NCBI GenBank assembly: GCA_016211105.1
Contig: JACQSX010000010.1
Span: 1-64,000 of the forward strand
Direction: 5' to 3'
DNA length: 64,000 bases
From: Acidobacteriota bacterium
GTDB lineage: Bacteria; Acidobacteriota; UBA6911; JACQSX01
The notes beneath the pieces were generated by a model. It searched no databases, was not told the DNA's origin, and was given only the letters and a program-made list of their open reading frames with translations. Positions 19,001 to 27,724 of the stretch are shown here, piece by piece (position 1 is the first letter of the stretch; every line of letters starts with the position of its first letter). Both the position numbers and the translations under genes were made by a program.

Positions 19001-20707
19001 ATGGCCGACGAAAATTTGAAAAAAGCTATCCCCTCCCCGGCTCACCATGATCGCGAAGCAAATCGAGGCGCGTCTGACGAGACGGATTTGTGGTTGCCCA
19101 TCCTGGGGACGCTGCGAGAGTACCGAAAAGTAGTGAGTATCGCTTTGGCGTCACTGATAACCGTATTTTTGATCGGGGGTCTTGCCGCGTACTTGAGGGC
19201 GCCTACTCAAAAGATAGCGAACTTGAACTTCCGTTTGGAGTTTGAAGGAGTTGACAAGGGGGAGTATCCCAACGGTAGCAAGTTTAGTGTTTCAGAGATC
19301 CTGGCGACGCCAGTATTAGCTCACGTCTTTGAAACCAACAATCTGAAACGGTACATGTCTTTCGAGGAGTTCAAGAATTCGGTTTTCATTTTGGACGCCA
19401 ATCGCGGCTTAGAAAACTTGGCGGGTGAGTACAATGCCAAATTGGCAGATCCAAAGGTGACTCCGGTGGACCGGGAACGAATTGAAAAGGAATATCAAAG
19501 AAGACGGGAAAGTTTGGGCAGTTCCGAATATTCCTTGAATCTGACATTGGAAGAGCACAGCATTTCTATGCCGTCCTCCCTATCGACCAAGATTTTGAAT
19601 GATATTTTGGGAACCTGGGCATCGTTTGCGGATCAACGGAAGGGTATGCTGCAGTATCGTCGACCTGTGTATTCACGAAATGTCGTCCAAAAGGAATTTA
19701 TTGAAGCTGAGGATTACATTGTTGCGGTAGACATCCTCCGTTCTAAAGCAAACAGAATTTTGGGAAACATTGGATCAATTTCGGATCTACCGGGGGCAAC
19801 TACAATTCGCGTTGGAAAGGAACGCATTTCGCTGCAAGAAATCCAGGCGAACTTGGAAGATATCCTTCGCTTTAAGTTGCAACCTCTGTTTGGGATGATT
19901 CGGGCAACTAGTTTATCCAAGGATCCAAGATTCGCGATTTACTATTGGGAAAGCCAACTTTCCCAGAAGAAGCGGGCGCTTGAGGAAGCCCGGGGCAACG
20001 TAAAAACCTTAGAGGAGGGACTCCGGCAATATGCAATGGCGAAGGGCTCAATGGATGCTTCAGCAGGGCGGCCTGGCAATGTCCCAAGCGGCGGGTCTAC
20101 ACCGATGGGAGGGGGTGACAGAAGCGCGCAGACATTGATTCCCCAGATCAGCGAATCGTTTTTTGACCGCCTAGTTGAGTTGTCAAATCAAAGCAATGAC
20201 GCGAAATTTAGACAGGAGCTGACACAGAGAATTGTCGCAGAAGGGTTGATCAGCGTATCTTTGGAGAAGGAAGTTGCCTTTTATGAAGAGCTATTGCCAT
20301 TTGTAAGGAGTCTAACGACTAGAGGTCCAAGCCAGAACGGGGTTGCAACGCAGACGGCAGCGACGGTGAAAGCCGGTTCCGAAAAAGTCTTAAATGAGAT
20401 CTTGGAATCATTGGATCAAGTGACCTCAATTTACCAGGAGATATCTTCGCAAAATCTGAATCCCCAGACTTTTCTGTACACGGTCACGGCTCCAGCCAGC
20501 TCGAGCACGGAAAACGCCCTGCGCTGGAGTTCTATTATTTTGTATGGAATTCTCTTTTTTGTCCTCTCTGCAATTGTAGTGGTGCTTGCCTGCCTGATCC
20601 ATGCTCGCTTTCGTGAACCGTGGAACCTGTCTGCCGGCAGAGTAACTGCTCCACACCGAAAGTCTGAATATGATGAGACACTGGTGGGGCAAACCCTGGA
20701 TGGATAA
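19001..20707 (+). CDS. Wzz/GumC-like polysaccharide chain-length determinant
   Basis: 568 residues. A cytoplasmic N-terminus leads into a membrane helix at about 44-66 (VVSIALASLITVFLIGGLAAYL). A long, mostly helical periplasmic region with coiled-coil character follows. A second membrane helix lies near 505-530 (SIILYGILFFVLSAIVVVLACLI). This two-helix topology is that of polysaccharide co-polymerases. There is no C-terminal tyrosine kinase domain. It is longer than typical enteric Wzz (about 330), and closer to the exopolysaccharide class. ATG 19001 is preceded by AGAAGG. It would set the length of the polymer made by a Wzy-like enzyme such as that at 57668. Confidence 0.75.
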   Translation: MADENLKKAIPSPAHHDREANRGASDETDLWLPILGTLREYRKVVSIALASLITVFLIGGLAAYLRAPTQKIANLNFRLEFEGVDKGEYPNGSKFSVSEILATPVLAHVFETNNLKRYMSFEEFKNSVFILDANRGLENLAGEYNAKLADPKVTPVDRERIEKEYQRRRESLGSSEYSLNLTLEEHSISMPSSLSTKILNDILGTWASFADQRKGMLQYRRPVYSRNVVQKEFIEAEDYIVAVDILRSKANRILGNIGSISDLPGATTIRVGKERISLQEIQANLEDILRFKLQPLFGMIRATSLSKDPRFAIYYWESQLSQKKRALEEARGNVKTLEEGLRQYAMAKGSMDASAGRPGNVPSGGSTPMGGGDRSAQTLIPQISESFFDRLVELSNQSNDAKFRQELTQRIVAEGLISVSLEKEVAFYEELLPFVRSLTTRGPSQNGVATQTAATVKAGSEKVLNEILESLDQVTSIYQEISSQNLNPQTFLYTVTAPASSSTENALRWSSIILYGILFFVLSAIVVVLACLIHARFREPWNLSAGRVTAPHRKSEYDETLVGQTLDG

Positions 20708-20745
20708 TCGCAGAACCGGACAACGGGTGTTCCTTTACTGACCCC

Positions 20746-22335
20746 ATGTGGAATGCCCAGCCGTGTATCGTTGAGAAGACCAAGGTGAAGAAATTTAGCC
20801 TCAGGTCGCTTCGGTTCAAGGGGCCAGCTTTCTTTCATCGCTCAACCTATCTGTTGGTGGCTCTACTTCTTGTCACCATCATCGAGGGGCGGAGCTTGGC
20901 CGCTGCCCTCCTTGGCAATTTAGGAGTTGTCGTACTGGCGCCCGTGCTGATGGCTAGGAACTCGGGTGCAACGGAGTCATCGCTGTTGCCCAGTCGGGCA
21001 AATCTCGCCACCGAATATCTCTCACTCGCTGTATCCGTCCGGCCCGAGAGAAAAGAGTTGGATCCCCTGGTTGCAATCGCTGGTTTTGAGGCCGGCGACC
21101 TTATCAGGGGCGCGGAAGCATTCTCTCGAGGTCGGCGGGCCGGTTCGTTAGGTGTGCGATTAGGAAGCGAGGACTACCGCTTCCATGTTTTATTGGGCAA
21201 GGTACTGGAGAACGCGGGCCAGTTTGAGAACGCGATTGCAGAGTATCGCCTGGGGCTGTCGGCAGGTGCAGGGCGTCTCGTTCCGGCGCACTATAGAGCC
21301 TACTACGAAACGCTGGCTCAAGCGTACATGAAGGGCATTCTGGTAGCCGACAATCCAGTACAAGCCGATTACCTGGTAGCGCGGTGGCTCTGGATGGCAG
21401 ATCACCGTGCCGCGGCCGCGGCGTGGTTTGAAAAGCTGCCCGGTAATGTCCCCCAGGACCGTCATTCAAACCCATTGTCCCGTTTACAGCTCGCTCGCGT
21501 GCAAGCGTATTTAGGGCAGAGGATGGAGGACCAGAAAAAGTTCGCGAGCGCAGCAACGCACTATGCAAAGGCGATCCAGATAGCTCCCGAGTTTGCGCCG
21601 GCCTGGCTGAGGCTCGCCCGTCTGGACGGCATCCTTCACAGCAGCGCTACCTCGCTTGCTTACCGACGCGTCATGGACTTGCAACCGGATTTCGTCGTGG
21701 GGCGACCTTTACCGTCGGGTTGGATTCTCGAGGGTTACACCCTCGATCGGGAGAGCTTGGAAGCCGGGCCGTGCGTGGAAATGATATTCTTTTGGCGCAA
21801 GACCGATTCCACCGTTATATCCCTTCCAGGGCAACAAATAGCGCAAGACCGGTGGGCTCAAGAGGGCGTGAGGGTCAACCTGGCTCCGAATGGTGGATTT
21901 GAGTGGTTGCCTTTCGATTCGCGTGGCGTCGCCGGGTATTCTCAAGAAGCGTATGGCGGGGTCACATCTCCGCGTGTCATGTTGAAGAGGCGGAATGGCG
22001 AGATGACTCACGTCCTTGGGCTGCTTCATCAGGGTGTTACGCGTTCAAGCGGCTTGATATCGTATCCGTTTTCCGTCAATGCGGGCGCTGTTTACCTGGC
22101 CACGGCTTGGTCTTACGGCGAGGAAGGATTTGGCGGCTTTGGAGTTAATTGGGTTGGCAAGGGCGAGATAGACTACACGCCATGCAATTCGAGAACGGGC
22201 CAATGGTTTCCGTGCGCTGGGCTCCATCTGCCGCCAACCGGAGCTACTAAAGGTCAAATTTGGATCCTTCAATATAAGACACCCTATGACGTTTATTTTG
22301 ATGACCTGTTGTGCGTGCAGTTGTCGATGAACTGA
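20746..22335 (+). CDS. Membrane-anchored TPR-repeat protein, hypothetical
   Basis: 529 residues. An N-terminal hydrophobic region (about 33-70) anchors the protein. The middle part (about 145-320) has tetratricopeptide-like helices: LGKVLENAGQFENAIAEYRLGL and QKKFASAATHYAKAIQIAPEFAPAWLRLARL. The last 200 residues look like a beta-sandwich (NGGFEWLPFDSRGVAGYS, then VYFDDLLCVQL), similar in style to carbohydrate-binding modules. I do not know the family. TPR proteins of this kind often accompany Wzz/Wzy systems and may scaffold the export machinery. It follows wzz by 38 bases and is probably in its operon. The start could be the GTG near 20785 instead. Confidence 0.65.
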   Translation: MWNAQPCIVEKTKVKKFSLRSLRFKGPAFFHRSTYLLVALLLVTIIEGRSLAAALLGNLGVVVLAPVLMARNSGATESSLLPSRANLATEYLSLAVSVRPERKELDPLVAIAGFEAGDLIRGAEAFSRGRRAGSLGVRLGSEDYRFHVLLGKVLENAGQFENAIAEYRLGLSAGAGRLVPAHYRAYYETLAQAYMKGILVADNPVQADYLVARWLWMADHRAAAAAWFEKLPGNVPQDRHSNPLSRLQLARVQAYLGQRMEDQKKFASAATHYAKAIQIAPEFAPAWLRLARLDGILHSSATSLAYRRVMDLQPDFVVGRPLPSGWILEGYTLDRESLEAGPCVEMIFFWRKTDSTVISLPGQQIAQDRWAQEGVRVNLAPNGGFEWLPFDSRGVAGYSQEAYGGVTSPRVMLKRRNGEMTHVLGLLHQGVTRSSGLISYPFSVNAGAVYLATAWSYGEEGFGGFGVNWVGKGEIDYTPCNSRTGQWFPCAGLHLPPTGATKGQIWILQYKTPYDVYFDDLLCVQLSMN

Positions 22336-22411
22336 TTCGGCGTATAAAGCTCATCTACCCGGTCTCACAATCTAAATTTTGTTTTGTCTTTTTCTATAGA
22401 GAGGTACGTAC

Positions 22412-23614
22412 TTGAAAGTCGTGCTTTCGATTGGATGTATGCGAGATGGCATATACCCCGCGCTGCAGCTAGCCAAGCGGGGCTGGTTGCAGCGGCTTTT
22501 CACAAGTTATCCCAAGTCTCTGCTATTACGTCCCGCTCCAGCCATCCCGCCATCACAGGTTGAGGCCTATTCACCGTTGGCAATCGCCGAGCGCGTAATC
22601 CTACGTATACCTGTATTGAGGCGAAGAGTGTCAAGCGCGTACTGGCACTCTCTGTGTTATGAGTACCTGGTAGAGCGACGGTTGCCTGAGTGTGACATTT
22701 TTTCTGCCTTTTCGGGGTTTGCAAAGAAATGTCTTCTCGCTGTCCGCAAGATGGGCGCGCTAGGCTTGGTCGAGCGCGGCAGTTCCCACATCCTTTTTCA
22801 GCGCGATATCTTGGCCGATGAATATGCCCGTTCCGGAATACCGTTTCGCTTTGATCCTGGGGTCGTTGACAGAGAACTGAGCGAGTATAGCGCGGCCGAC
22901 TATGTCGTGGTCCAATCGGAGTTCGCCTACCGGACATTTGTCGAGCACGGTGTGCCGCAACGGAAACTGATCAAACTAGGGCTGGGAGTGGACACGGATC
23001 TCTTCCAACCCCAACCCCGACAAGACCATCGTTTTCGTGTACTGTATGTCGGCGGTATCAGCCTGCGCAAGGGAGTGAAATATTTGATGAGAGCGATGGA
23101 ACAGTTAAATCTGCCGGACTGCGAGCTGGTGCTGGTGGGACACATCGAGGACAGCGTGCGAGAGCTTATGAAGAAGCACGCCCACCGTTACCGTCATGAG
23201 GGCTTTGTGCGCCAGAGCAGGCTACCGTGGTTATATTCACAAGCGGATGTGCTAGTGTTGCCGACCCTAGAAGATGGTTTTGCCCATGTGATTCCCGAAG
23301 CCATGGCTTGCGGTATCCCTGTCATTGCTACGGAACATTCCGGTGGGCCCGATCTGATTCGAGAGGGGGTTGACGGATTTGTAGTTCCCATCCGTGACCC
23401 GAGGGCGATCGCGGAACGTATCGAATGGCTCTTCATGCATCCGCAAGAGAAGCGCCTGATGGGCGAGACGGCGCGCCAGCGTGTACGGGAATTTACCTGG
23501 GATAAGTATGGGGACAGAATGGCTGAGGCATACCAGCGTATTCTCACCGAGAAAAACGGCAACTCCTCCCGTCCCACGGAACCCCTAACGTCCGCAGTTT
23601 CTATCCTCAGTTGA
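22412..23614 (+). CDS. Glycosyltransferase family 4
   Basis: 400 residues, two-Rossmann GT-B architecture. The C-terminal half has the GT4 signature: LYVGGISLRKGVKYLMRAM, then VLPTLEDGFAHVIPEAMACGIPVIATEHSGGPDLI, with the conserved Glu pair (E-x7-E type). The N-terminal half is shorter and contains the acceptor domain. The start is TTG 22412, with AGAGAGG seven bases upstream and no better ATG before the first beta strand (KVVLSIGC). It transfers a sugar from a nucleotide donor onto the growing repeat unit at the inner leaflet. It precedes the heptose module by seven bases. Confidence 0.88.
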   Translation: MKVVLSIGCMRDGIYPALQLAKRGWLQRLFTSYPKSLLLRPAPAIPPSQVEAYSPLAIAERVILRIPVLRRRVSSAYWHSLCYEYLVERRLPECDIFSAFSGFAKKCLLAVRKMGALGLVERGSSHILFQRDILADEYARSGIPFRFDPGVVDRELSEYSAADYVVVQSEFAYRTFVEHGVPQRKLIKLGLGVDTDLFQPQPRQDHRFRVLYVGGISLRKGVKYLMRAMEQLNLPDCELVLVGHIEDSVRELMKKHAHRYRHEGFVRQSRLPWLYSQADVLVLPTLEDGFAHVIPEAMACGIPVIATEHSGGPDLIREGVDGFVVPIRDPRAIAERIEWLFMHPQEKRLMGETARQRVREFTWDKYGDRMAEAYQRILTEKNGNSSRPTEPLTSAVSILS

Positions 23615-23621
23615 TCTCAAA

Positions 23622-24749
23622 ATGACGAAGGTGCTGGTTACGGGTGGCGCTGGGTTTATTGGCTCGCACACCGTAGACCTGCTATTGGAAAGAGGACATC
23701 AGGTTCGCGTTCTCGATAACCTGCAGGCGCGCGTGCATCCTCGGGGAAAGCCACCGTGGTTAAACAAGAAAGCCGAGTTCATTCAAGGAGATGTGAGTGA
23801 CCGGGTGCAACTTGGGCAGGCTCTGAGCGGCGTGGACTTCGTGTTTCACCTGGCCGCCTACCAGGACTATATGCCTGACTTCAGCACGTTTATTCATACC
23901 AATACCGAGAGTGCGGCTTTGCTGTTCGAACTCATCGTGGAAAAGAAGTTGAAAATACGTAAGATCGTCTTTGCCTCGTCGCAGGCAGTGTGTGGAGAAG
24001 GACGTTACCGTTGCGAGGAACATGGCACGCTCACGCCTCCTCCACGCCCAATTGAACAACTCGAGCGAGGTGAGTGGGAGATTGGTTGCCCGCACTGTAA
24101 GCGCCCGATGGTACCTTTAGCGATTGACGAAGCGACAGTCAGTCCAGGCACGGCTTACGGGATATCCAAATACGCGATCGAGCTGTTGGCGGATCGGCTA
24201 GGTCAGCGCTACGATATACCCACGGTGTGCATGCGGTATACGTATGTTCAAGGCCCGCGCAACTCCTCATACAATGCCTATTCAGGAATTGCCCGGATCT
24301 TCATCTTGCGCCTGCTTCACAAGCTGCCACCTATTTGTTTTGAGGATGCAAAACAATTGCGTGATTACGTGAATGTGCGTGACGTGGCACGGGCGAACGT
24401 GCTGGTGATGGAAGATCATCGAGCTGACTTTCAGGTTTTCAACGTGGGCGGCGGACGACCGATCACCGTAATGGAATTTGCCGATATCGTGCTGGCGGAG
24501 TTCGGCAGCGACCTCGAACCGATGATCCCTGGGGAGTACCGCTTGGGGGATACACGCCACACCTTCTCTGACATCTCGAAACTTCGGGCTCTCGGCTGGG
24601 AACCGACGATCCCGGTGGAGCAGAATGTCGCCGAGTACACCGAATGGATCAAGGAACAGCAGCATGGATACGAGTATCTGCATGAGGCGGAGCGCGTGAT
24701 GCGGACAGAAGGGATCATTTGCAAAGCTAAGCGGGCAAATGCGAGGTGA
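23622..24749 (+). CDS. Extended SDR with embedded Cys-rich insert (dTDP-L-rhamnose 4-epimerase-like)
   Basis: 375 residues. NAD-binding motif TGGAGFIGSHTVDLL, a SSQAVCGEG active-site strand, and YGISKYAIE supplying the Tyr/Lys pair. Between the Ser and Tyr is a roughly 50-residue insertion with YRCEEHG and IGCPHCKRP. Its two Cys/His pairs could bind zinc. Such an insert is what I recall for the dTDP-L-rhamnose 4-epimerase-like branch of the family. YVNVRDVARANVLVME and the VGGG block complete the fold. It directly precedes and overlaps the heptose nucleotidyltransferase gene, so it may act on an NDP-heptose here. Substrate not determinable. Confidence 0.8.
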   Translation: MTKVLVTGGAGFIGSHTVDLLLERGHQVRVLDNLQARVHPRGKPPWLNKKAEFIQGDVSDRVQLGQALSGVDFVFHLAAYQDYMPDFSTFIHTNTESAALLFELIVEKKLKIRKIVFASSQAVCGEGRYRCEEHGTLTPPPRPIEQLERGEWEIGCPHCKRPMVPLAIDEATVSPGTAYGISKYAIELLADRLGQRYDIPTVCMRYTYVQGPRNSSYNAYSGIARIFILRLLHKLPPICFEDAKQLRDYVNVRDVARANVLVMEDHRADFQVFNVGGGRPITVMEFADIVLAEFGSDLEPMIPGEYRLGDTRHTFSDISKLRALGWEPTIPVEQNVAEYTEWIKEQQHGYEYLHEAERVMRTEGIICKAKRANAR

Positions 24750-24762
24750 AACTGGCCTGCCG

Positions 24763-25482
24763 ATGAGAGCCATGTTGTTGGCGGCCGGTGAGGGTACCCG
24801 CCTGCGCCCTCTCACGGATCGCATGCCGAAGCCGATGCTTTCTGTCGCAGGCCGGCCAGTGCTGGAACACAACCTGTGCCTTTTGGCAAGACACGGCATC
24901 AGAGAAATCATCGTGAACTTGCATCACTGCCCGCAGGCGGTGACTGACTATTTCGGCACGGGAGAACGGTGGAATGTTTCCATTACTTATTCCTATGAGT
25001 TGGACCTCCTTGGTACAGCCGGCGCGGTCAAGAAAGTGGGCCATTTCTTTGATGAGCCTTTTCTCGTGCTTTATGGCGACAACGTAACCACCTGTAACGT
25101 AAGCCGTATGATAACGCATCATCGGGGAAAAGGGGGCTTCGGCACGGTTGCCTTGTTCAAGCGTGAGGATGTAATCGCCAGCGGTATCGCTAGCTTCGAC
25201 GAGGAAGGCAGGATCACTCGGTTTCTGGAGAAGCCGCAGCCAGAAGAGGTTTTCAGCCAGTGGGTCAATGCGGGATTAATGATTTGGGAACCAGAGGTGC
25301 TGGACTGGATTCCCGCTGACGTCCCGTATGATTTCGGGCGTGATGTCGTGCCAAAGCTGCTTTCGGCTGGCCGGCGCCTTTACAGTTATCCGATGTCTGA
25401 GGGACTATGGTGGATCGACACACCTGCAGATTACGAACGCGTGCGGAGATTGGTTGAAAAAAAAGAGGTGCAACTAACGTGA
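24763..25482 (+). CDS. hddC: Heptose/mannose 1-phosphate guanylyltransferase-like nucleotidyltransferase
   Basis: About 240 residues, a single nucleotidyltransferase domain. MLLAAGEGTRLRPLTDRMPKPML is the NTP-binding signature with the catalytic Arg and Lys. LYGDNVT holds the metal-binding Asp, and FLEKP and WIDTPADYERV complete the sugar-binding pocket. Alone it could be a mannose-1-phosphate or glucose-1-phosphate transferase. Followed without gaps by GHMP kinase, SIS isomerase and HAD phosphatase genes, it fits HddC, which makes GDP-D-glycero-alpha-D-manno-heptose. The ORF opens at 24739, but family members begin near (K/R)AM(I/L)LAAG, so ATG 24763 is preferred. The choice is not certain. 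Confidence 0.78.
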   Translation: MRAMLLAAGEGTRLRPLTDRMPKPMLSVAGRPVLEHNLCLLARHGIREIIVNLHHCPQAVTDYFGTGERWNVSITYSYELDLLGTAGAVKKVGHFFDEPFLVLYGDNVTTCNVSRMITHHRGKGGFGTVALFKREDVIASGIASFDEEGRITRFLEKPQPEEVFSQWVNAGLMIWEPEVLDWIPADVPYDFGRDVVPKLLSAGRRLYSYPMSEGLWWIDTPADYERVRRLVEKKEVQLT

Positions 25483-26468
25483 TTGTGGCTCGCGCACCCC
25501 TTCGTATCTCGTTGGGTGGTGGAGGCACAGATCTTCCTTCCTACTATTGTCAGTATGGAGGTTTCATCCTAAGCGCGTGTATCAACAAGTACGTCTATAT
25601 ATATGTCAACCGCCCGGCTGCCGATGACCTGATTCGAATAAAATACTCGCGCTACGAACAAACGGAAAGTGTTGACGAAATTCAACATGATTTGGTGCGT
25701 CCGGCCCTTAAGTTGTTGAATCTGAGGGACACGATAGAAATTGTTTCCATGGCCGATGTGCCCGACGGTACAGGATTGGGCTCATCGGGAAGCTATCTGG
25801 TTGCGCTTCTGACCGCCTTGCATGAGTTGAAACGCGAAAAGATACCCACCCAGGCGCTGGCGGAACAAGCGGTTCATATCGAGATGGACCTCGCCGGCCA
25901 CCCGGTCGGAAAGCACGATCACTATCTGGCTGCTTTTGGGGGTATTACGTGCCTGGATATTCAAAGGGATGGAAAAGTGACGGTTAATCCCCTGAATATT
26001 TCCATCGCCACGGTGGAGGAACTACGGAGCCGCTTGCTGCTGTTCTTTACTGGCATCACCCGGCGCAGTCATGATATTTTGCAAAACCAGAAACAAGATA
26101 CCCAGAATCAAGACAGTACAGTCATTGATAGTCTTCATAAAACAAAACAATTGGGATTTCGGGTGCAAGAAGTTCTAGAGAGAGGAGACCTGGATAGATT
26201 TGGGCTGCTGCTCGATGAGCATTGGCATAACAAGAAACGGCGTTCAAACAAGATTAGCGGCTCCAGAATTGATCGCTGGTACGATCTGGCGAGGCAGAGT
26301 GGAGCCTTGGGAGGAAAGGTTATTGGGGCAGGAGGCGGAGGTTTCCTCATGGTTTACTGTCCCAATGGGACGAAGGCGGCGGTGCGTCAGACTCTGGTTG
26401 GAGAAGGCCTTCGCGAAGTACCTTTTGATTTTGACTATGAAGGAGCTAAGGTACTGGTCAACTTCTAG
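25479..26468 (+). CDS. hddA: D-glycero-alpha-D-manno-heptose 7-phosphate kinase (GHMP family)
   Basis: 329 residues, starting at a GTG that overlaps the hddC stop (GTGA). N-terminal RAPLRISLGGGGTDLPSYY is the typical HddA opening. PDGTGLGSSGSYLVALLTAL is the GHMP ATP-binding loop. GKVIGAGGGGFLMVYCP is the third GHMP motif. These kinases phosphorylate heptose 7-phosphate at C1 with alpha configuration, in contrast to the PfkB-type kinase at 10368 which gives the beta anomer. The locus therefore has both kinase types, one for each heptose pathway. Its position between hddC and gmhA supports the substrate assignment over a fucose or galactose kinase. Confidence 0.88.
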   Translation: MIVARAPLRISLGGGGTDLPSYYCQYGGFILSACINKYVYIYVNRPAADDLIRIKYSRYEQTESVDEIQHDLVRPALKLLNLRDTIEIVSMADVPDGTGLGSSGSYLVALLTALHELKREKIPTQALAEQAVHIEMDLAGHPVGKHDHYLAAFGGITCLDIQRDGKVTVNPLNISIATVEELRSRLLLFFTGITRRSHDILQNQKQDTQNQDSTVIDSLHKTKQLGFRVQEVLERGDLDRFGLLLDEHWHNKKRRSNKISGSRIDRWYDLARQSGALGGKVIGAGGGGFLMVYCPNGTKAAVRQTLVGEGLREVPFDFDYEGAKVLVNF

Positions 26469-26499
26469 TTGAGACGGTCAGGCGGATGTTGAGCAAACG

Positions 26500-27099
26500 A
26501 TGGCGTATACGACCGACTATCTGACAGAAGCAGCCGAGATATTGGAAAAAATCGATGCGGCTGCCATTGACAAGATGGCAAGCTTGTTAGCCGCAACGCG
26601 CAAGCGCAAGGGGAGGCTTTTTTTCCTTGGTGTGGGTGGAGGCGCCGGCCATGCCTCGCATGCGGTGAATGACTTCCGCAAAATTGCCGGCATGGAAGCT
26701 TACACTCCCACCGATAATGTATCTGAGCTGACTGCCCGTATCAACGACGAAGGTTGGGACACCGTGTTCGTCAATTGGCTGAAAGGAAGTCACCTCAACG
26801 GGGATGACATGGTCTTCGTTTTTTCGGTGGGAGGAGGGGACGTCGAGCGCAACATCAGTCCCAATCTTGTGAGGGCTCTGGAGTATTCCCGGCAAGTCGG
26901 CGCTACCGTATGCGGAGTTGTTGGGCGGGAAGGTGGCTACACAGCCAAGGTGGCCGATGCCTGCGTGATAGTTCCAACCGTAAATCCAGAAACAGTTACT
27001 GCGCACACGGAAGGTTTCCAGGCGCTTATTTGGCATCTTCTGGTGTCTCATCCCGAAGTACGGGTATCCGGGATGAAGTGGGAATCTGTCCAAGGGTAG
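26500..27099 (+). CDS. gmhA: SIS-domain sedoheptulose 7-phosphate isomerase
   Basis: 199 residues with one SIS domain: FFLGVGGGAGHASHAVNDF, then TDNVSELTARINDEGWDTVF, VFVFSVGGGDVERN and a helical end HTEGFQALIWHLLV containing His and Glu. The layout is that of GmhA. The loop usually written STSGNS is here SVGGGD, so it is a divergent member. It would convert sedoheptulose 7-phosphate to D-glycero-D-manno-heptose 7-phosphate, the substrate of both kinases in the window. The genes on either side (hddA, gmhB) make the heptose role likely. Confidence 0.78.
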   Translation: MAYTTDYLTEAAEILEKIDAAAIDKMASLLAATRKRKGRLFFLGVGGGAGHASHAVNDFRKIAGMEAYTPTDNVSELTARINDEGWDTVFVNWLKGSHLNGDDMVFVFSVGGGDVERNISPNLVRALEYSRQVGATVCGVVGREGGYTAKVADACVIVPTVNPETVTAHTEGFQALIWHLLVSHPEVRVSGMKWESVQG

Positions 27100-27109
27100 T
27101 AGTTGCACC

Positions 27110-27724
27110 ATGGGGAGAAGTCGCGCTGCGTTTCTCGATCGTGACGGCGTGATCAACGCCATGTGGTGGGACCCAGAACATGGCACCATGGATGCGCCTG
27201 CAAATCCCGGCCAGTTTCGCCTTCTGCCGGGCGCGGGAACAGCGATCCAATTGTTGCGCGACATGGGTTTTTTAGTTGTGGTTGCGTCAAACCAACCAGG
27301 GGTTGCCAAGGGCAAGATGGTTCCCGAGTTGTTGGAAGTGATCACTCAGAAGATGAACAGAGACTTGGCCGCTATCGGGGCACGCGTGGATGTTGTTTAC
27401 TACTGCCTGCACCATCCAGAAGCAGTAATCGATGAGTACCGGGTTGTCTGTGATTGTCGTAAACCTAAACCGGGTCTATTGCGACGGGCCGCCGGGGAGT
27501 TCGATATTGATCTGGCTGACTCGTATATGATCGGGGACGGCACCGTTGATGTCCAGGCCGGTCGGACGGCTGGTTGCAGAACGATCTGGCTGGGTAGCGT
27601 CAAATGCGACCAGTGCCAGATTTTGCATGGCGAGGATGCCCGACCTGATTTTATCGCAGAGAATCTACTGGCTGCCGCAAGGCTCATACGAATGCAGGAG
27701 GGAAGAGGTGGAAATATTTCTTGA
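27110..27724 (+). CDS. gmhB: D,D-heptose bisphosphate 7-phosphatase (HAD family)
   Basis: 204 residues. AAFLDRDGVIN is HAD motif I with the two nucleophile/acid Asp residues. VVASNQPGVAKG is motif II. CDCRKPKPGLL gives the motif III Lys together with part of the Cys zinc loop (YYCLHHPE ... CDCRKP) typical of the GmhB/HisB subgroup. MIGDGTVDVQAGRTAG is motif IV. It removes the 7-phosphate from heptose bisphosphate before nucleotidyl transfer. It starts ten bases after gmhA and overlaps the transaldolase start by 17 bases. Confidence 0.87.
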   Translation: MGRSRAAFLDRDGVINAMWWDPEHGTMDAPANPGQFRLLPGAGTAIQLLRDMGFLVVVASNQPGVAKGKMVPELLEVITQKMNRDLAAIGARVDVVYYCLHHPEAVIDEYRVVCDCRKPKPGLLRRAAGEFDIDLADSYMIGDGTVDVQAGRTAGCRTIWLGSVKCDQCQILHGEDARPDFIAENLLAAARLIRMQEGRGGNIS

